A stretch of DNA of 64,000 nt, from contig NZ_JAOQJI010000010.1 in the NCBI RefSeq assembly GCF_025567125.1, positions 39,675 through 103,674 on the forward strand, in the 5' to 3' direction. How positions within the stretch are numbered: position 1 is the stretch's first letter; every line of letters begins with the position of its first letter. Under the pieces are notes generated by a model, which had not been told where the DNA came from, ran no database searches, and saw only the letters and a list, made by a program, of their open reading frames with translations. Shown in pieces: positions 34,795-43,627 of the stretch. The translations under genes and the position numbers were made by a program. Source of the stretch: Phocaeicola fibrisolvens (lineage in GTDB: Bacteria; Bacteroidota; Bacteroidia; Bacteroidales; Bacteroidaceae).

Positions 34795-35511
34795 TTAAAA
34801 GGTGACGGTAGTGTATGCAGCACTTCCGTCATATTTTTTATAAAGGATACGGAAGCCCTTGAATTCCGGATTCTTATATTGGGGAATACTTGAAAGATTA
34901 AAGGATACAACGCCCCAGTAACTATTAATCTGTACATCTGTTTCCGGATTATGGCGAAGTTCTACGGGGAGTAACCCGTTTTCATCTAGTTGTGCATTAT
35001 CTGAAACCAGCAGACTGATGCGATGGCTTATATTTTCATTGTAGCCTTTTATTTCATATTGTATGTTTAAGTGCTCCTGACTGACGGTGGTGGAAGTAAT
35101 TGGAATAGGAGCAGTTCCAAAAGTATCGTTGACTGCAGTTTCTGCAGTTCCAGACTGTATGATGTTGGCGTCTTTCGTCAATACCTTATAAAGACTGATA
35201 ACTTCCACTTCCTTCATCTCCAAACTATCGCTTTTCTGCTGACTGTCAAGAAACAAAACTTCCAGTAAGACTCTTTGCCCGAGTGCATTTGCATTGTTCT
35301 TTATGAAAATATCCGTGTTCATGGGTAATAAAGGACCATAACTGTCCGAATGGACGGTCAATCGTGCTGTATTGACTACTGTACCTAATGTGGAGAAGCT
35401 TCCAATTCCTGATGATTGCAAGAGTTCATCATCGTGGCTTGTACAGGAAGTTCCTATTTCGCACAATAAAACTAACAAGAAGAGAAGTAATGTATTTTTA
35501 TTCCATTTCAT
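34795..35511 (-). CDS. NigD-like lipoprotein
   Basis: The 238-residue protein has a lipoprotein signal (GTSC, about Cys 22) and then a two-domain beta-rich body. The first (about 40-130) looks OB-like (ANALGQRVLLEVLFLDSQQ) and the second immunoglobulin-like (about 150-235, ISLLVSDNAQLDENGLLPVELRHN and VVSFNLSSIPQY). This pattern matches the NigD-like family, named from a bacteriocin locus of Prevotella nigrescens and abundant in Bacteroidales, whose function is unknown. The start MKWNKNTLLLFLL was chosen over an ATG 40 codons upstream, since only it begins a proper signal peptide. Confidence 0.8.
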   Translation of the reverse strand: MKWNKNTLLLFLLVLLCEIGTSCTSHDDELLQSSGIGSFSTLGTVVNTARLTVHSDSYGPLLPMNTDIFIKNNANALGQRVLLEVLFLDSQQKSDSLEMKEVEVISLYKVLTKDANIIQSGTAETAVNDTFGTAPIPITSTTVSQEHLNIQYEIKGYNENISHRISLLVSDNAQLDENGLLPVELRHNPETDVQINSYWGVVSFNLSSIPQYKNPEFKGFRILYKKYDGSAAYTTVTF

Positions 35512-35611
35512 GTCTGAATGATTCTTTACCTGATAAATGCAATGAAAGGTGAATACTGCATCTTTTTTAGTTAAAAACATTTTAACGAAGAATTTCGAAA
35601 TAAAGGTGCAG

Positions 35612-35619
35612 TATTTTTG
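35612..35619 (+). promoter_or_regulatory. -7 element for the ECF sigma factor gene
   Basis: TATTTTTG, 40 nt before the ATG. It is a housekeeping-type element, so basal expression of the sigma factor does not seem to need autoregulation. Confidence 0.5.
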
Positions 35620-35659
35620 TACTCCTATCATTTACTAATCAAAGCACGATAAGCTGAAT

Positions 35660-36205
35660 ATGACAGAAGAAGAATTGGCATCGAAATGCAAGCTGGCAGA
35701 TAATCAGGCTCGCAAAGAGTTGTACGAGCTGTATGGCGGTTCGCTGATGGCTATTTGTCTTCGTTATATAGGAGACCGTGAGGCAGCGGAAGACGTGTTG
35801 CATGATGGCTTTATCCGTATCTTTCAGTCTATAGCTCAGTTTACTTATCAAGGAAAGGGCTCATTGAAGGCTTGGCTTTCGCGTGTGATGGTAAATGAGG
35901 CGTTGGGTTATTTGAGAAAACGCAACCAGTTATCGCAGCAAGAAGTTTTGATGGAACAGCTACCCGATACGGAGGAAACGGACGAGGGAATAGGAGATAT
36001 ACCTCAGAAAGTACTGATGAAAATGATTGCGGAACTGCCTGACGGATATCGCACGGTATTCAACTTATATGTGTTTGAGGATAAGAGTCACAAGGAAATT
36101 GCACAATTACTGGGAATTACGGAGCATACTTCTTCTTCCCAATTTTACCGTGCAAAGACTTTGTTGGCGAAAAAAATAAATGAATATAGAAAGAGCATAT
36201 TGTAG
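35660..36205 (+). CDS. ECF-type RNA polymerase sigma factor
   Basis: The 181-residue protein has sigma region 2 (about 20-90: YGGSLMAICLRYIGDREAAEDVLHDGFIRIFQSIAQFTYQGKGSLKAWLSRVMVNEALGY is the segment, seen in full at 35735-35920) and region 4 (about 118-175: AELPDGYRTVFNLYVFEDKSHKEIA, then a helix-turn-helix with HTSSSQFYRAKTLL). Regions 1 and 3 are missing, as in ECF sigma factors. The following gene starts 3 bp later and encodes a membrane-anchored protein of the anti-sigma type, so the two probably form a regulatory pair. Confidence 0.93.
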   Translation: MTEEELASKCKLADNQARKELYELYGGSLMAICLRYIGDREAAEDVLHDGFIRIFQSIAQFTYQGKGSLKAWLSRVMVNEALGYLRKRNQLSQQEVLMEQLPDTEETDEGIGDIPQKVLMKMIAELPDGYRTVFNLYVFEDKSHKEIAQLLGITEHTSSSQFYRAKTLLAKKINEYRKSIL

Positions 36206-36208
36206 GCA

Positions 36209-37504
36209 ATGAAGAATGAGGAAAAATGGATAAATAATTTGCGTAGTCAAATGGAAGATTATTCTGAACCTCTTCCCGACGGGCTTTGGGATAAACTGGA
36301 GACGGAGTTGGAGGAACAGAATAAGCCGAAAGTGATTCCTTTATGGAGACGCTGGCAGGCAGCAGCTGCTGTGCTGATTTTGTTGGTGTCTTCACTTACA
36401 TATTGGTTTTGGTCGTCTCCGGAAGCCGACTTCCAGAATCAGCAATTGGCGGTGGAGGTAAAAGATACCCCTTTGCCTGAGAATCGTCCGATTCAGGACC
36501 AGGTAACAGCCGAGGTTGCTATGCCGGGAAAGTCAGAACCGGAAATGAAGCTTACTGCAAGTACTGATGTCGTTTTGGAACAGGCCGTACGGAAGGTGTC
36601 GGTCGAAGAAGAGAAAACGGATGAGGTGATTGTGGAAGAACCGGAAAAGGAAGAATCGAAAACGATAAAAAATGAAACGCTGACAGAAACAGCGGATACG
36701 CAGGTTCAGCAAAAGAAGAGATTACGTGCGAGTCGGGAGGCAGACCGGGAACGCATGAAGCAGAATGCGGAAGAAGCAAAGAGCAAATCAACGCGGTCTT
36801 CCGGATTTTCACTGGGAGTTGGAGCTGGAAATACACCTTACGGTTCTTTGAGTACTTTCGATGGAATGGGGAGTTTTGTGGCACGGTCGGCTTATTATGT
36901 TTCTTCAGACTTGAATATGGCTCCGGTAAATAACGGAGGACTGGCATACAGTCAAATTTTATTGGAGAATGCAGCACAGAGTCCACAGACAAGTGTCAAG
37001 CATCACATGCCGGTAACAATAGGTTTCTCATTGGACTGGAATCTGGATAAGAACTGGACATTGGAAACAGGATTGAATTATACATTACTCTCTTCTGATA
37101 TCCGTTCGGGTTCCAAGTCATACGTGGAAGAAACGCAGAAATTGCATTATGTGGGAATTCCATTGAAGATACGTCGTTCTATCTGGCAGAACAGGTGGTT
37201 CTCGGTATATGCTTCTGTGGGAGGGGCTGTAGAGAAATGTGTGTCTGGAAGGTTGGAATCGGTTACCGTAACCAATGGGGGAAACCGTACGTCGGAACGT
37301 ACATCGCTGGAGGTGGATCCTTTGCAGTGGTCTGTGGCAGCTGCTGCAGGAGCACAGGTCAATTTTACTTCCCGATTGGGGTTGTATTTGGAACCTGGAG
37401 TAGCTTATTACTTTGATGACCATAGTGGCGTAGAAACCATTCGGAAGGAACATCCTTTCAATTTCAATCTGCAGTTAGGGCTTCGTTTCCATGTGATAAA
37501 ATAA
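36209..37504 (+). CDS. Putative anti-sigma-like inner membrane segment fused to outer membrane beta-barrel domain
   Basis: The 431-residue protein has a short N-terminal cytoplasmic segment (MKNEEKWINNLRSQMEDYSE, about 1-48) and one membrane helix (AAAAVLILLVSSLTYWFW). A charged Glu/Lys/Thr-rich linker (about 75-195) follows, then a C-terminal domain with PorT/OmpA-like barrel strands (FSLGVGAGNTPYG, TIGFSLDWNLDKNWTLETGLNYTLL, YVGIPLKIRRSIW, LGLYLEPGVAYYF, terminal FNLQLGLRFHVIK). Such sigma-barrel pairs occur in Bacteroidetes. The N-terminus could hold the ECF sigma factor while the C-terminal domain senses the outer membrane. How one chain spans both membranes is unclear. Confidence 0.75.
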   Translation: MKNEEKWINNLRSQMEDYSEPLPDGLWDKLETELEEQNKPKVIPLWRRWQAAAAVLILLVSSLTYWFWSSPEADFQNQQLAVEVKDTPLPENRPIQDQVTAEVAMPGKSEPEMKLTASTDVVLEQAVRKVSVEEEKTDEVIVEEPEKEESKTIKNETLTETADTQVQQKKRLRASREADRERMKQNAEEAKSKSTRSSGFSLGVGAGNTPYGSLSTFDGMGSFVARSAYYVSSDLNMAPVNNGGLAYSQILLENAAQSPQTSVKHHMPVTIGFSLDWNLDKNWTLETGLNYTLLSSDIRSGSKSYVEETQKLHYVGIPLKIRRSIWQNRWFSVYASVGGAVEKCVSGRLESVTVTNGGNRTSERTSLEVDPLQWSVAAAAGAQVNFTSRLGLYLEPGVAYYFDDHSGVETIRKEHPFNFNLQLGLRFHVIK

Positions 37505-37541
37505 ATTTTTCTGCCGATAGGTGCCCATAAGAAAATATGCT

Positions 37542-37549
37542 TATCTTTG
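37542..37549 (+). promoter_or_regulatory. -7 element for rpe-comEC
   Basis: TATCTTTG, 27 nt before the rpe start. No clear -33 box is visible at standard spacing. Confidence 0.5.
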
Positions 37550-37576
37550 TTGTGATAAGTATTTATGAACATTATT

Positions 37577-38236
37577 ATGGCGAAAGAGATTAAGATAGCT
37601 CCATCTTTGCTTTCTGCGAATTTTGCAGATTTGAGAAGTGACCTGGAAAAAATCAATCGAAGCGAAGCTGATTGGCTGCACTTGGATATTATGGATGGTG
37701 TATTTGTTCCCAATATATCATTTGGCTTCCCGGTATTGAAATATGTGGCAGAGTTGAGTGAGAAACCACTGGATGTACATCTGATGATTGTGCAGCCGGA
37801 AAAGTTCATTCCAGAAGTGAAAGCATTGGGAGCAATGATGATGAATGTGCATTATGAGGCATGTACGCATTTACACCGGGTTGTCCAGCAGATTAAGGAG
37901 AGTGGAATGAAAGCGGGGGTGACCTTAAATCCTTCTACTCCGGTGGCCATGCTGGAAGATATTATCACGGAGGTGGATATGGTGTTGTTGATGAGCGTGA
38001 ATCCAGGGTTTGGAGGACAGAAGTTCATTCCCAATACGTTGAAAAAGGTGAGACAATTGCGTGAACTGATAGCTCGTACGGGTTCTTCAGCATGTATTGA
38101 AGTGGACGGAGGAGTGAACATGCAGACGGCACCGTTGTTGGCAGAGGCAGGAGTGGATGTGCTGGTGGCGGGTAATGCTGTGTTTAAAGCTTCGGATATG
38201 TTGCAGATGATTCATCAACTGAAATATGTGAAATAG
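37577..38236 (+). CDS. rpe: Ribulose-phosphate 3-epimerase
   Basis: The 219-residue TIM-barrel enzyme has IAPSLLSANFADL at the N-terminus, metal and catalytic residues in WLHLDIMDGVFVPNISFG and DVHLMI, then VLLMSVNPGFGGQKF and the phosphate loop IEVDGGVN with VAGNAVF. It interconverts ribulose-5-P and xylulose-5-P in the pentose phosphate pathway. An ATG four codons earlier (37565) is also possible. The next gene starts with GTG directly after the stop codon, so the two are probably co-translated. Confidence 0.95.
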   Translation: MAKEIKIAPSLLSANFADLRSDLEKINRSEADWLHLDIMDGVFVPNISFGFPVLKYVAELSEKPLDVHLMIVQPEKFIPEVKALGAMMMNVHYEACTHLHRVVQQIKESGMKAGVTLNPSTPVAMLEDIITEVDMVLLMSVNPGFGGQKFIPNTLKKVRQLRELIARTGSSACIEVDGGVNMQTAPLLAEAGVDVLVAGNAVFKASDMLQMIHQLKYVK

Positions 38237-40213
38237 GTGCAAGAAACCACATCCCTTTGGAGGACTTATCCATTGTTCCGGTTGACTGTTTGTATGGCAG
38301 CCGGAATTTTTTTATTCGATATATATTTGTCGAAAGGGGAGGAATGGCCTGTGGCGGGGGTGTTTTTTGTGTTTCTCTTTTTATGCGCATGTCTCGCTTT
38401 TTATCTCCGCGCTTGGAAACAACGTTGGGTTTTCGGCTTTTTAGCAGGCAGTGCTTTTTTTCTATGGGGTGGCCTGCGGGTGTGGCAGGAACGTACATTT
38501 GTGACTTACCAATGGGGAGAAAATCCGAAAGTATATCGGGGTATTGTACAGACAGTTCCGGAAAAACGTGGGAAAACTTTTCGTGCAGAAGTCTATGTGA
38601 CAGATGAATATGTCGGAAACGGAAAACTGAAACAAGTGGGTCGGACCATTTTGCTTTCTTGGATGCCTGATTCTTTGCAAAAGTCGTTATCTTGTGGAGA
38701 TAATCTTTGTTTTTATGCTCGGGTGACTCGTCCTTTTTCAGAAAAGAAACTGACCGGATTTGACTATGCGGATTATTTATTGCGGAAGGGTATCAGTGGA
38801 ACGGCATTGGCCTATGCTGGACATTGGCATCGTTTGAACAAGAAATCGTCGCTGGATTTGCTTCAGCAGGCCAGGTTGTGCCAGCAGAAGGTGGTGGAGA
38901 TTTACCGGAACTGGCCCTTGGACGAAGAGGTACGGTCGGTGGTTTCTGCATTGACCATAGGTGATAAAAGTGAATTGACTGCTGAACTGAAAGAGGTCTA
39001 CAGTGCGGCAGGAGCCAGCCATGTACTGGCTTTATCAGGATTGCATATAGGGATTCTTTCCGGTCTACTTTGTGTTTTTCTTTATCCGCTTACTTATCTA
39101 CGGCATGGGCGCAGATTATTGTCTGTATGTGTCATTCTTTTGTTATGGGGATTTGCTTATGTGTCCGGACTGAGTGCATCGGTCGTTCGTGCCGTGGTGA
39201 TGTGTAGTTTGTATGTACTGGGTTCCTTTTTTTCAGAAGAACGTTTTGCAGGAATTCATTCATTGGTGCTGTCGGCTTTCCTGATGTTGGCCTATAATCC
39301 TTTTTACCTTTTTGATGTCAGCTTTCAGTTGTCGTTTGCCGCAGTAAGTTCTATTCTGGCATTTTATCCGTTGTGTGTCCGGCTTCTTACTGTGAAGAAT
39401 CGTCTGCTTCGTTATCTTTGGACGTTGTTGTGTGTATCTTTTTCGGCCCAACTGGGAACTTTTCCTTTTGTATTGGTTTATTTCGGTTCGTTTCCGACGT
39501 ATTTTTTGTTGGCTAATTTGGTCGTTTCTCCATTGGCCGTGTGTATCTTTTCACTTGCATTGGCAGCCTTGTTTTTTTCTTCTGTTCCTCTTTTGGGAAG
39601 TGGCCTGGTGCAATTGCTGAACACAGTTACTTCTGGATTGAATCAATGTATGTGGATCGTACAACAAATGTATGGTTCACAGATTACATCCATTTATTTG
39701 TCTGCATTCCAGGCTTTCTTGCTGATAGGGGTGTTGGTTTGTGTTTATCGATGCTGGCGTGTTGGAGCCGGAAGAAAGGCATACGATTGGTACCGGTTGT
39801 TGCTGGTTTGTCAGTTCTTTGTATTAGCTTGTTGGGTAAGGCAGCTGCAACCTACACCGACCTGTTTGTCCTTTTTCCGTTCGGAGGTCTATACCAGTCA
39901 GGGGCAGGATGTGTCGACCCATACTTCTGATTCCGGCTTGATGCAAATTGGGAACATTCGTGTAGGACTTTTGGATGATGACAGGTGGAGTACCTGTAGG
40001 GCCTCTTGGCGTTTGCCTTTGGACTATGCGTATATTTGTCGTGGTTTTAAGGGAAACCTTACTCGATTGAATGAACTTTTCGAAATTCATCAGGTTATTT
40101 TGGATGCGTCCCTGAGTAGCGGTTATCGGGAAAGACTGATAAAAGAATGTCAATTACTTAAAATATCTTATACCGACCTTTCTGTTTGTGGTTCTTACTC
40201 TGTTGTTCTGTAG
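38237..40213 (+). CDS. ComEC/Rec2 family DNA-uptake membrane protein
   Basis: The 658-residue protein starts with GTG immediately after rpe. N-terminal helices precede a DUF4131-like OB domain (about 90-200). The Competence domain follows (about 225-500) with the signature AGASHVLALSGLHIGILSG, then GFAYVSGLSASVVRAVVMCSLY and FQLSFAAVSSILAFYPL. In ComEC this domain forms the inner membrane channel for single-stranded DNA. The C-terminal tail (about 540-658) sits where ComEC proteins carry a metallo-beta-lactamase-like nuclease, but no HxHxDH motif is visible, so the nuclease is absent or dead. Confidence 0.88.
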   Translation: MQETTSLWRTYPLFRLTVCMAAGIFLFDIYLSKGEEWPVAGVFFVFLFLCACLAFYLRAWKQRWVFGFLAGSAFFLWGGLRVWQERTFVTYQWGENPKVYRGIVQTVPEKRGKTFRAEVYVTDEYVGNGKLKQVGRTILLSWMPDSLQKSLSCGDNLCFYARVTRPFSEKKLTGFDYADYLLRKGISGTALAYAGHWHRLNKKSSLDLLQQARLCQQKVVEIYRNWPLDEEVRSVVSALTIGDKSELTAELKEVYSAAGASHVLALSGLHIGILSGLLCVFLYPLTYLRHGRRLLSVCVILLLWGFAYVSGLSASVVRAVVMCSLYVLGSFFSEERFAGIHSLVLSAFLMLAYNPFYLFDVSFQLSFAAVSSILAFYPLCVRLLTVKNRLLRYLWTLLCVSFSAQLGTFPFVLVYFGSFPTYFLLANLVVSPLAVCIFSLALAALFFSSVPLLGSGLVQLLNTVTSGLNQCMWIVQQMYGSQITSIYLSAFQAFLLIGVLVCVYRCWRVGAGRKAYDWYRLLLVCQFFVLACWVRQLQPTPTCLSFFRSEVYTSQGQDVSTHTSDSGLMQIGNIRVGLLDDDRWSTCRASWRLPLDYAYICRGFKGNLTRLNELFEIHQVILDASLSSGYRERLIKECQLLKISYTDLSVCGSYSVVL

Positions 40214-40231
40214 TATGTAAAAATAAATTTG

Positions 40232-40239
40232 TACTTTTG
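40232..40239 (+). promoter_or_regulatory. -7 element for the DHH phosphoesterase gene
   Basis: TACTTTTG, 35 nt before the start codon, in the gap after comEC. No standard -33 box is visible. Confidence 0.5.
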
Positions 40240-40274
40240 CTCCTTTCAAAAAGTGTAAGTTTAAGAAAAAGAAT

Positions 40275-41312
40275 ATGTTGTCAAAAGTGATTCTTCAGGC
40301 CCACATCGATAAGGTTGAGACTTATTTCGACCGGGCTGATAAAATAGTGATTGTGACTCACGTTTCTCCCGACGGAGATGCGTTGGGTTCATCGCTTGGA
40401 TTATACCATTTTCTGTCGGTACAGGGTAAGACGGTAAACGTCATTGTACCGAATGCCTTCCCTGATTTTCTGCGTTGGATGCCAGGTGCAAAAGATATTA
40501 TCCGTTATGATAAGTATGCGGAGTTTGCTGATAAACTGATTACGGAAGCGGAGGTGATTTGTTGCTTGGATTTTAATGCTTTGTCGCGCATTGACCAGAT
40601 GGCTGATGTGGTAAGAAATGCTCCTGGACGTAAAGTGATGATAGATCATCATCTGAATCCGGAACCTTTCTGCCGGGTGACAATCTCACATCCGGAAATA
40701 TCGTCTACTTCTGAACTTATTTTTCGCTTGATTTGTCGGCTAGGTTGCTTTGATGATATTACGTTGGAAGGAGCGGAATGTATTTATACCGGTATGATGA
40801 CCGATACCGGTGGATTCACCTATAATTCCAATAATCGGGAGATTTATTTCATTATCAGTGAATTACTTTCGAAAGGAATTGATAAAGACGAAATTTACCG
40901 CAAGGTATTCAATACCTATTCGGAAGGACGTCTGCGGTTGATGGGGTATGTGCTCTATGAGAAAATGCAGGTATATCCGCAGTTTCGTTCGGCATTGATT
41001 TGTTTGTCTAAAAATGAGCAAAGTAAATTTCAGTATGTGAAAGGGGATACGGAAGGTTTTGTCAATATGCCTCTTCAGATGAAAGGGATTTGTTTTTCTG
41101 TATTCTTGCGTGAGGATACGGATAAAAACATGATTAAAGTATCCCTCCGTTCTGTAGGAACATTTCCTTGCAACAAAGTGGCTGCCGAATTCTTTAACGG
41201 TGGCGGACATTTGAATGCTTCAGGAGGGGAATTCTATGGCACAATGGATGAAGCCATAGATTTGTTTAAACAGGCATTGGTGAAATACGAAAACCTGTTA
41301 TTGAAAAATTGA
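40275..41312 (+). CDS. DHH family phosphoesterase (NrnA-like oligoribonuclease/pAp phosphatase)
   Basis: The 345-residue protein has the DHH domain motifs VTHVSPDGDALGSSLGL, CLDFNALSRID and the eponymous DHH in VMIDHHLNPEPF, then TGMMTDTGGFTY and the C-terminal DHHA1 motif GGGHLNASGGEF. This is the layout of NrnA, which degrades nano-RNA and dephosphorylates 3'-phosphoadenosine 5'-phosphate. An alternative role is a cyclic dinucleotide phosphodiesterase, but the GdpP membrane and PAS domains are missing. It has its own promoter and is followed by a new promoter for the next gene. Confidence 0.88.
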   Translation: MLSKVILQAHIDKVETYFDRADKIVIVTHVSPDGDALGSSLGLYHFLSVQGKTVNVIVPNAFPDFLRWMPGAKDIIRYDKYAEFADKLITEAEVICCLDFNALSRIDQMADVVRNAPGRKVMIDHHLNPEPFCRVTISHPEISSTSELIFRLICRLGCFDDITLEGAECIYTGMMTDTGGFTYNSNNREIYFIISELLSKGIDKDEIYRKVFNTYSEGRLRLMGYVLYEKMQVYPQFRSALICLSKNEQSKFQYVKGDTEGFVNMPLQMKGICFSVFLREDTDKNMIKVSLRSVGTFPCNKVAAEFFNGGGHLNASGGEFYGTMDEAIDLFKQALVKYENLLLKN

Positions 41313-41385
41313 TTTAAAATTTTATTCTTGAACAATATTAGACATAATTGGACAAAATAAGTGGGATGTTTTGGAGACATTTTAC

Positions 41386-41393
41386 TACATTTG
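41386..41393 (+). promoter_or_regulatory. -7 element for the DUF4827-glmM unit
   Basis: TACATTTG, 23 nt before the ATG at 41417. The nearest TTTG (41370) is too close to serve as a standard -33 box. Confidence 0.5.
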
Positions 41394-41416
41394 CCTATGT
41401 AAATGATGCATGTAAC

Positions 41417-42085
41417 ATGAAAAAGAACTATTTGTTGTGGGCTGTGACGGGCCTGATAATGTGGACGCTGCAAAGCTGTAACAATGGGAAAACTTACGCC
41501 GAAATGAAGGAAGATGAAGCTGATGCCATTAATAAGTTTATTGTAGAGAACGACATCAAGGTCATTTCTGAGGCGGAGTTTGCGGCGCAGGATTCTACGA
41601 CGAAAGAAAATGAATATGTGCTGTTGGATGAAAGTGGAGTATATATGCATGTAGTCAATCGTGGTACTGGGAAGGAAGTGTTGGGAAACGGCACGTATGA
41701 TATGGTAGCCCGTTTTGTAGAAATAGCTCTTCAGACGAGAAGTGACTTGGGGATGACCGCCGGAGATACTTTGTTGGCAAACATGCATGTAGCCAATCCT
41801 TCTTATACGATTAATGGGGAGGATTTTAAGTTGACTATCAGTGGTGATTCTTATTCTGCTTCATTCACTCGGAGTGATAGTTACAGTATGTACGGCATGT
41901 ATGGTACAGTGGCTGTGCCATCAGGTTGGCTGATTCCGTTGCGCTATTTGAAACCGGGGCGTACGAATGATTCGGAGAAAATAGCGCGTGTGAAACTGAT
42001 TGTACCACATAGTGAGGGAACTTCTTCTGCCACACAGTCCGTATATCCGTGTTTTTATGAACTAACCTATAACATGACAAGATAA
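41417..42085 (+). CDS. DUF4827 family lipoprotein (FKBP-like)
   Basis: The 222-residue protein has a lipoprotein signal (MWTLQSC, about Cys 20) and a body that I associate with DUF4827, a Bacteroidales family resembling FKBP-type lipoproteins. Stretches such as EYVLLDESGVYMHVVNRGTGKEV and VPSGWLIPLRYLKPGR support this. FKBP-like folds can be peptidyl-prolyl isomerases, but active-site conservation cannot be judged here. The start MKKNYLLWAV is preferred because the 23 codons upstream span the promoter. It lies 22 bp before the phosphohexose mutase gene. Confidence 0.72.
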   Translation: MKKNYLLWAVTGLIMWTLQSCNNGKTYAEMKEDEADAINKFIVENDIKVISEAEFAAQDSTTKENEYVLLDESGVYMHVVNRGTGKEVLGNGTYDMVARFVEIALQTRSDLGMTAGDTLLANMHVANPSYTINGEDFKLTISGDSYSASFTRSDSYSMYGMYGTVAVPSGWLIPLRYLKPGRTNDSEKIARVKLIVPHSEGTSSATQSVYPCFYELTYNMTR

Positions 42086-42107
42086 CCTAAATAAAAACCT
42101 TTATTTT

Positions 42108-43496
42108 ATGACACTTATTAAATCTATTTCCGGTATTCGTGGTACTATAGGCGGCCATGCCGGTGAAGGACTGAATCCTTTGGACATCGTGAAATTCACT
42201 TCTGCTTATGCTACGTTGATTCGGAAAACGACTACCATCAAAACCAATAAGATTGTAGTAGGCCGTGATGCACGTATCTCTGGTGAGATGGTGAAGAATG
42301 TAGTTTGCGGTACCTTGATGGGAATGGGATTCGATGTGGTGAACATCGGTCTGGCTTCTACTCCGACAACCGAACTTGCAGTGACAATGGAAGGGGCTTG
42401 CGGTGGAATTATTCTGACTGCCAGTCACAATCCGAGACAATGGAATGCGTTGAAACTGTTGAATGAACATGGTGAATTCCTGAATGCAGCCGAAGGAAAC
42501 GAAGTATTGCGCATTGCAGCTGCAGAAGAATTTGAATTTGCAGATGTAGACCACATCGGTAAATATCGGGAAGACAATACATACAACCAGAAACACATTG
42601 ACAGTGTGCTGGCATTGAAGCTGGTGGACGTAGAAGCTATCCGTAAGGCTAATTTCCGTGTGGCTATCGATTGTGTGAACTCAGTTGGAGGTATCGTACT
42701 TCCTCAGTTGTTGGAACAGTTGGGCGTGCAGCATGTGGAAAAACTGTATTGCGAACCTACGGGTGATTTCCAGCACAATCCGGAACCGTTGGAAAAGAAT
42801 CTGGGCGACATCATGGGATTGATGAAGAAAGGTACTTGTGACGTGGCTTTCGTAGTAGACCCGGATGTGGATCGCTTGGCTATTATCTGTGAGAATGGAG
42901 CGATGTATGGAGAAGAGTATACGTTGGTCACTGTAGCGGATTATGTGTTGAAACACACTCCGGGCAATACGGTATCTAACTTGAGTTCTACCCGTGCGTT
43001 GCGTGATGTGACTCGCAAATATGGCATGGAATACAATGCTTCTGCGGTAGGTGAAGTGAATGTGGTTGCCAAGATGAAAGCAACACATGCCGTGATTGGT
43101 GGAGAAGGAAACGGTGGAGTAATCTATCCGGAATCTCATTACGGACGGGATGCTTTGGTAGGTATCGCTTTGTTCCTGAGCCATCTGGCACACGAAGGAA
43201 AGAAGGTAAGTGAGTTGCGTGCTACTTATCCGAACTATTTCATTGCCAAGAACCGTATTGACTTGACTCCGGAAACAGATGTAGACGCCATTCTGGCGAA
43301 GGTGAAGGAATTGTACAAGAATGAAGAAATCAATGATATCGACGGAGTGAAGATTGATTTCCCGGACAAGTGGGTACACCTCCGCAAGAGTAATACAGAA
43401 CCGATTATCCGTGTGTATTCAGAAGCTTCTACCATGGAAGCGGCAGAGGAATTGGGTAAGCAGATTATGGATATCGTGTATAGCTTGGCCAAATAA
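42108..43496 (+). CDS. glmM: Phosphoglucosamine mutase / phosphohexose mutase
   Basis: The 462-residue alpha-D-phosphohexomutase has the active-site serine loop GGIILTASHNPRQWNALK (about residue 100), the metal-binding loop DPDVDRLAI (about 248), the sugar-binding loop GGEGNGGVIYPESHYGRDA (about 330) and the phosphate-binding RKSNTEPIIRVYSEA (about 425). It interconverts 6-phospho and 1-phospho hexoses. The glucosamine (GlmM) role in UDP-GlcNAc synthesis is most likely by length and motif style, but a phosphomanno- or phosphoglucomutase cannot be excluded. A terminator follows at 43539. Confidence 0.85.
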   Translation: MTLIKSISGIRGTIGGHAGEGLNPLDIVKFTSAYATLIRKTTTIKTNKIVVGRDARISGEMVKNVVCGTLMGMGFDVVNIGLASTPTTELAVTMEGACGGIILTASHNPRQWNALKLLNEHGEFLNAAEGNEVLRIAAAEEFEFADVDHIGKYREDNTYNQKHIDSVLALKLVDVEAIRKANFRVAIDCVNSVGGIVLPQLLEQLGVQHVEKLYCEPTGDFQHNPEPLEKNLGDIMGLMKKGTCDVAFVVDPDVDRLAIICENGAMYGEEYTLVTVADYVLKHTPGNTVSNLSSTRALRDVTRKYGMEYNASAVGEVNVVAKMKATHAVIGGEGNGGVIYPESHYGRDALVGIALFLSHLAHEGKKVSELRATYPNYFIAKNRIDLTPETDVDAILAKVKELYKNEEINDIDGVKIDFPDKWVHLRKSNTEPIIRVYSEASTMEAAEELGKQIMDIVYSLAK

Positions 43497-43538
43497 GTAG
43501 CTTTATACGTCTATATAAGTAATAAGAGTAATAAGAGG

Positions 43539-43590
43539 AATCCCGGAATGAGGTGGAAATGGTACTTCTGCCTTATTCTGGGATTTTTTT
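43539..43590 (+). terminator. Terminator after glmM
   Basis: A 15-bp stem (AATCCCGGAATGAGG with CCTTATTCTGGGATT, G-U pairs allowed) with a 17-nt loop ends in a T-run, 42 nt past the stop codon. Confidence 0.8.
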
Positions 43591-43627
43591 GTGACTTTGA
43601 ATGAATAAGAAGTTGTTTGGTGTGATT

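Noticed and set aside
35660..37504. FecI/FecR iron-type sigma/anti-sigma pair
   Set aside because: The second protein lacks a FecR domain and no SusC/FecA-like receptor gene follows.
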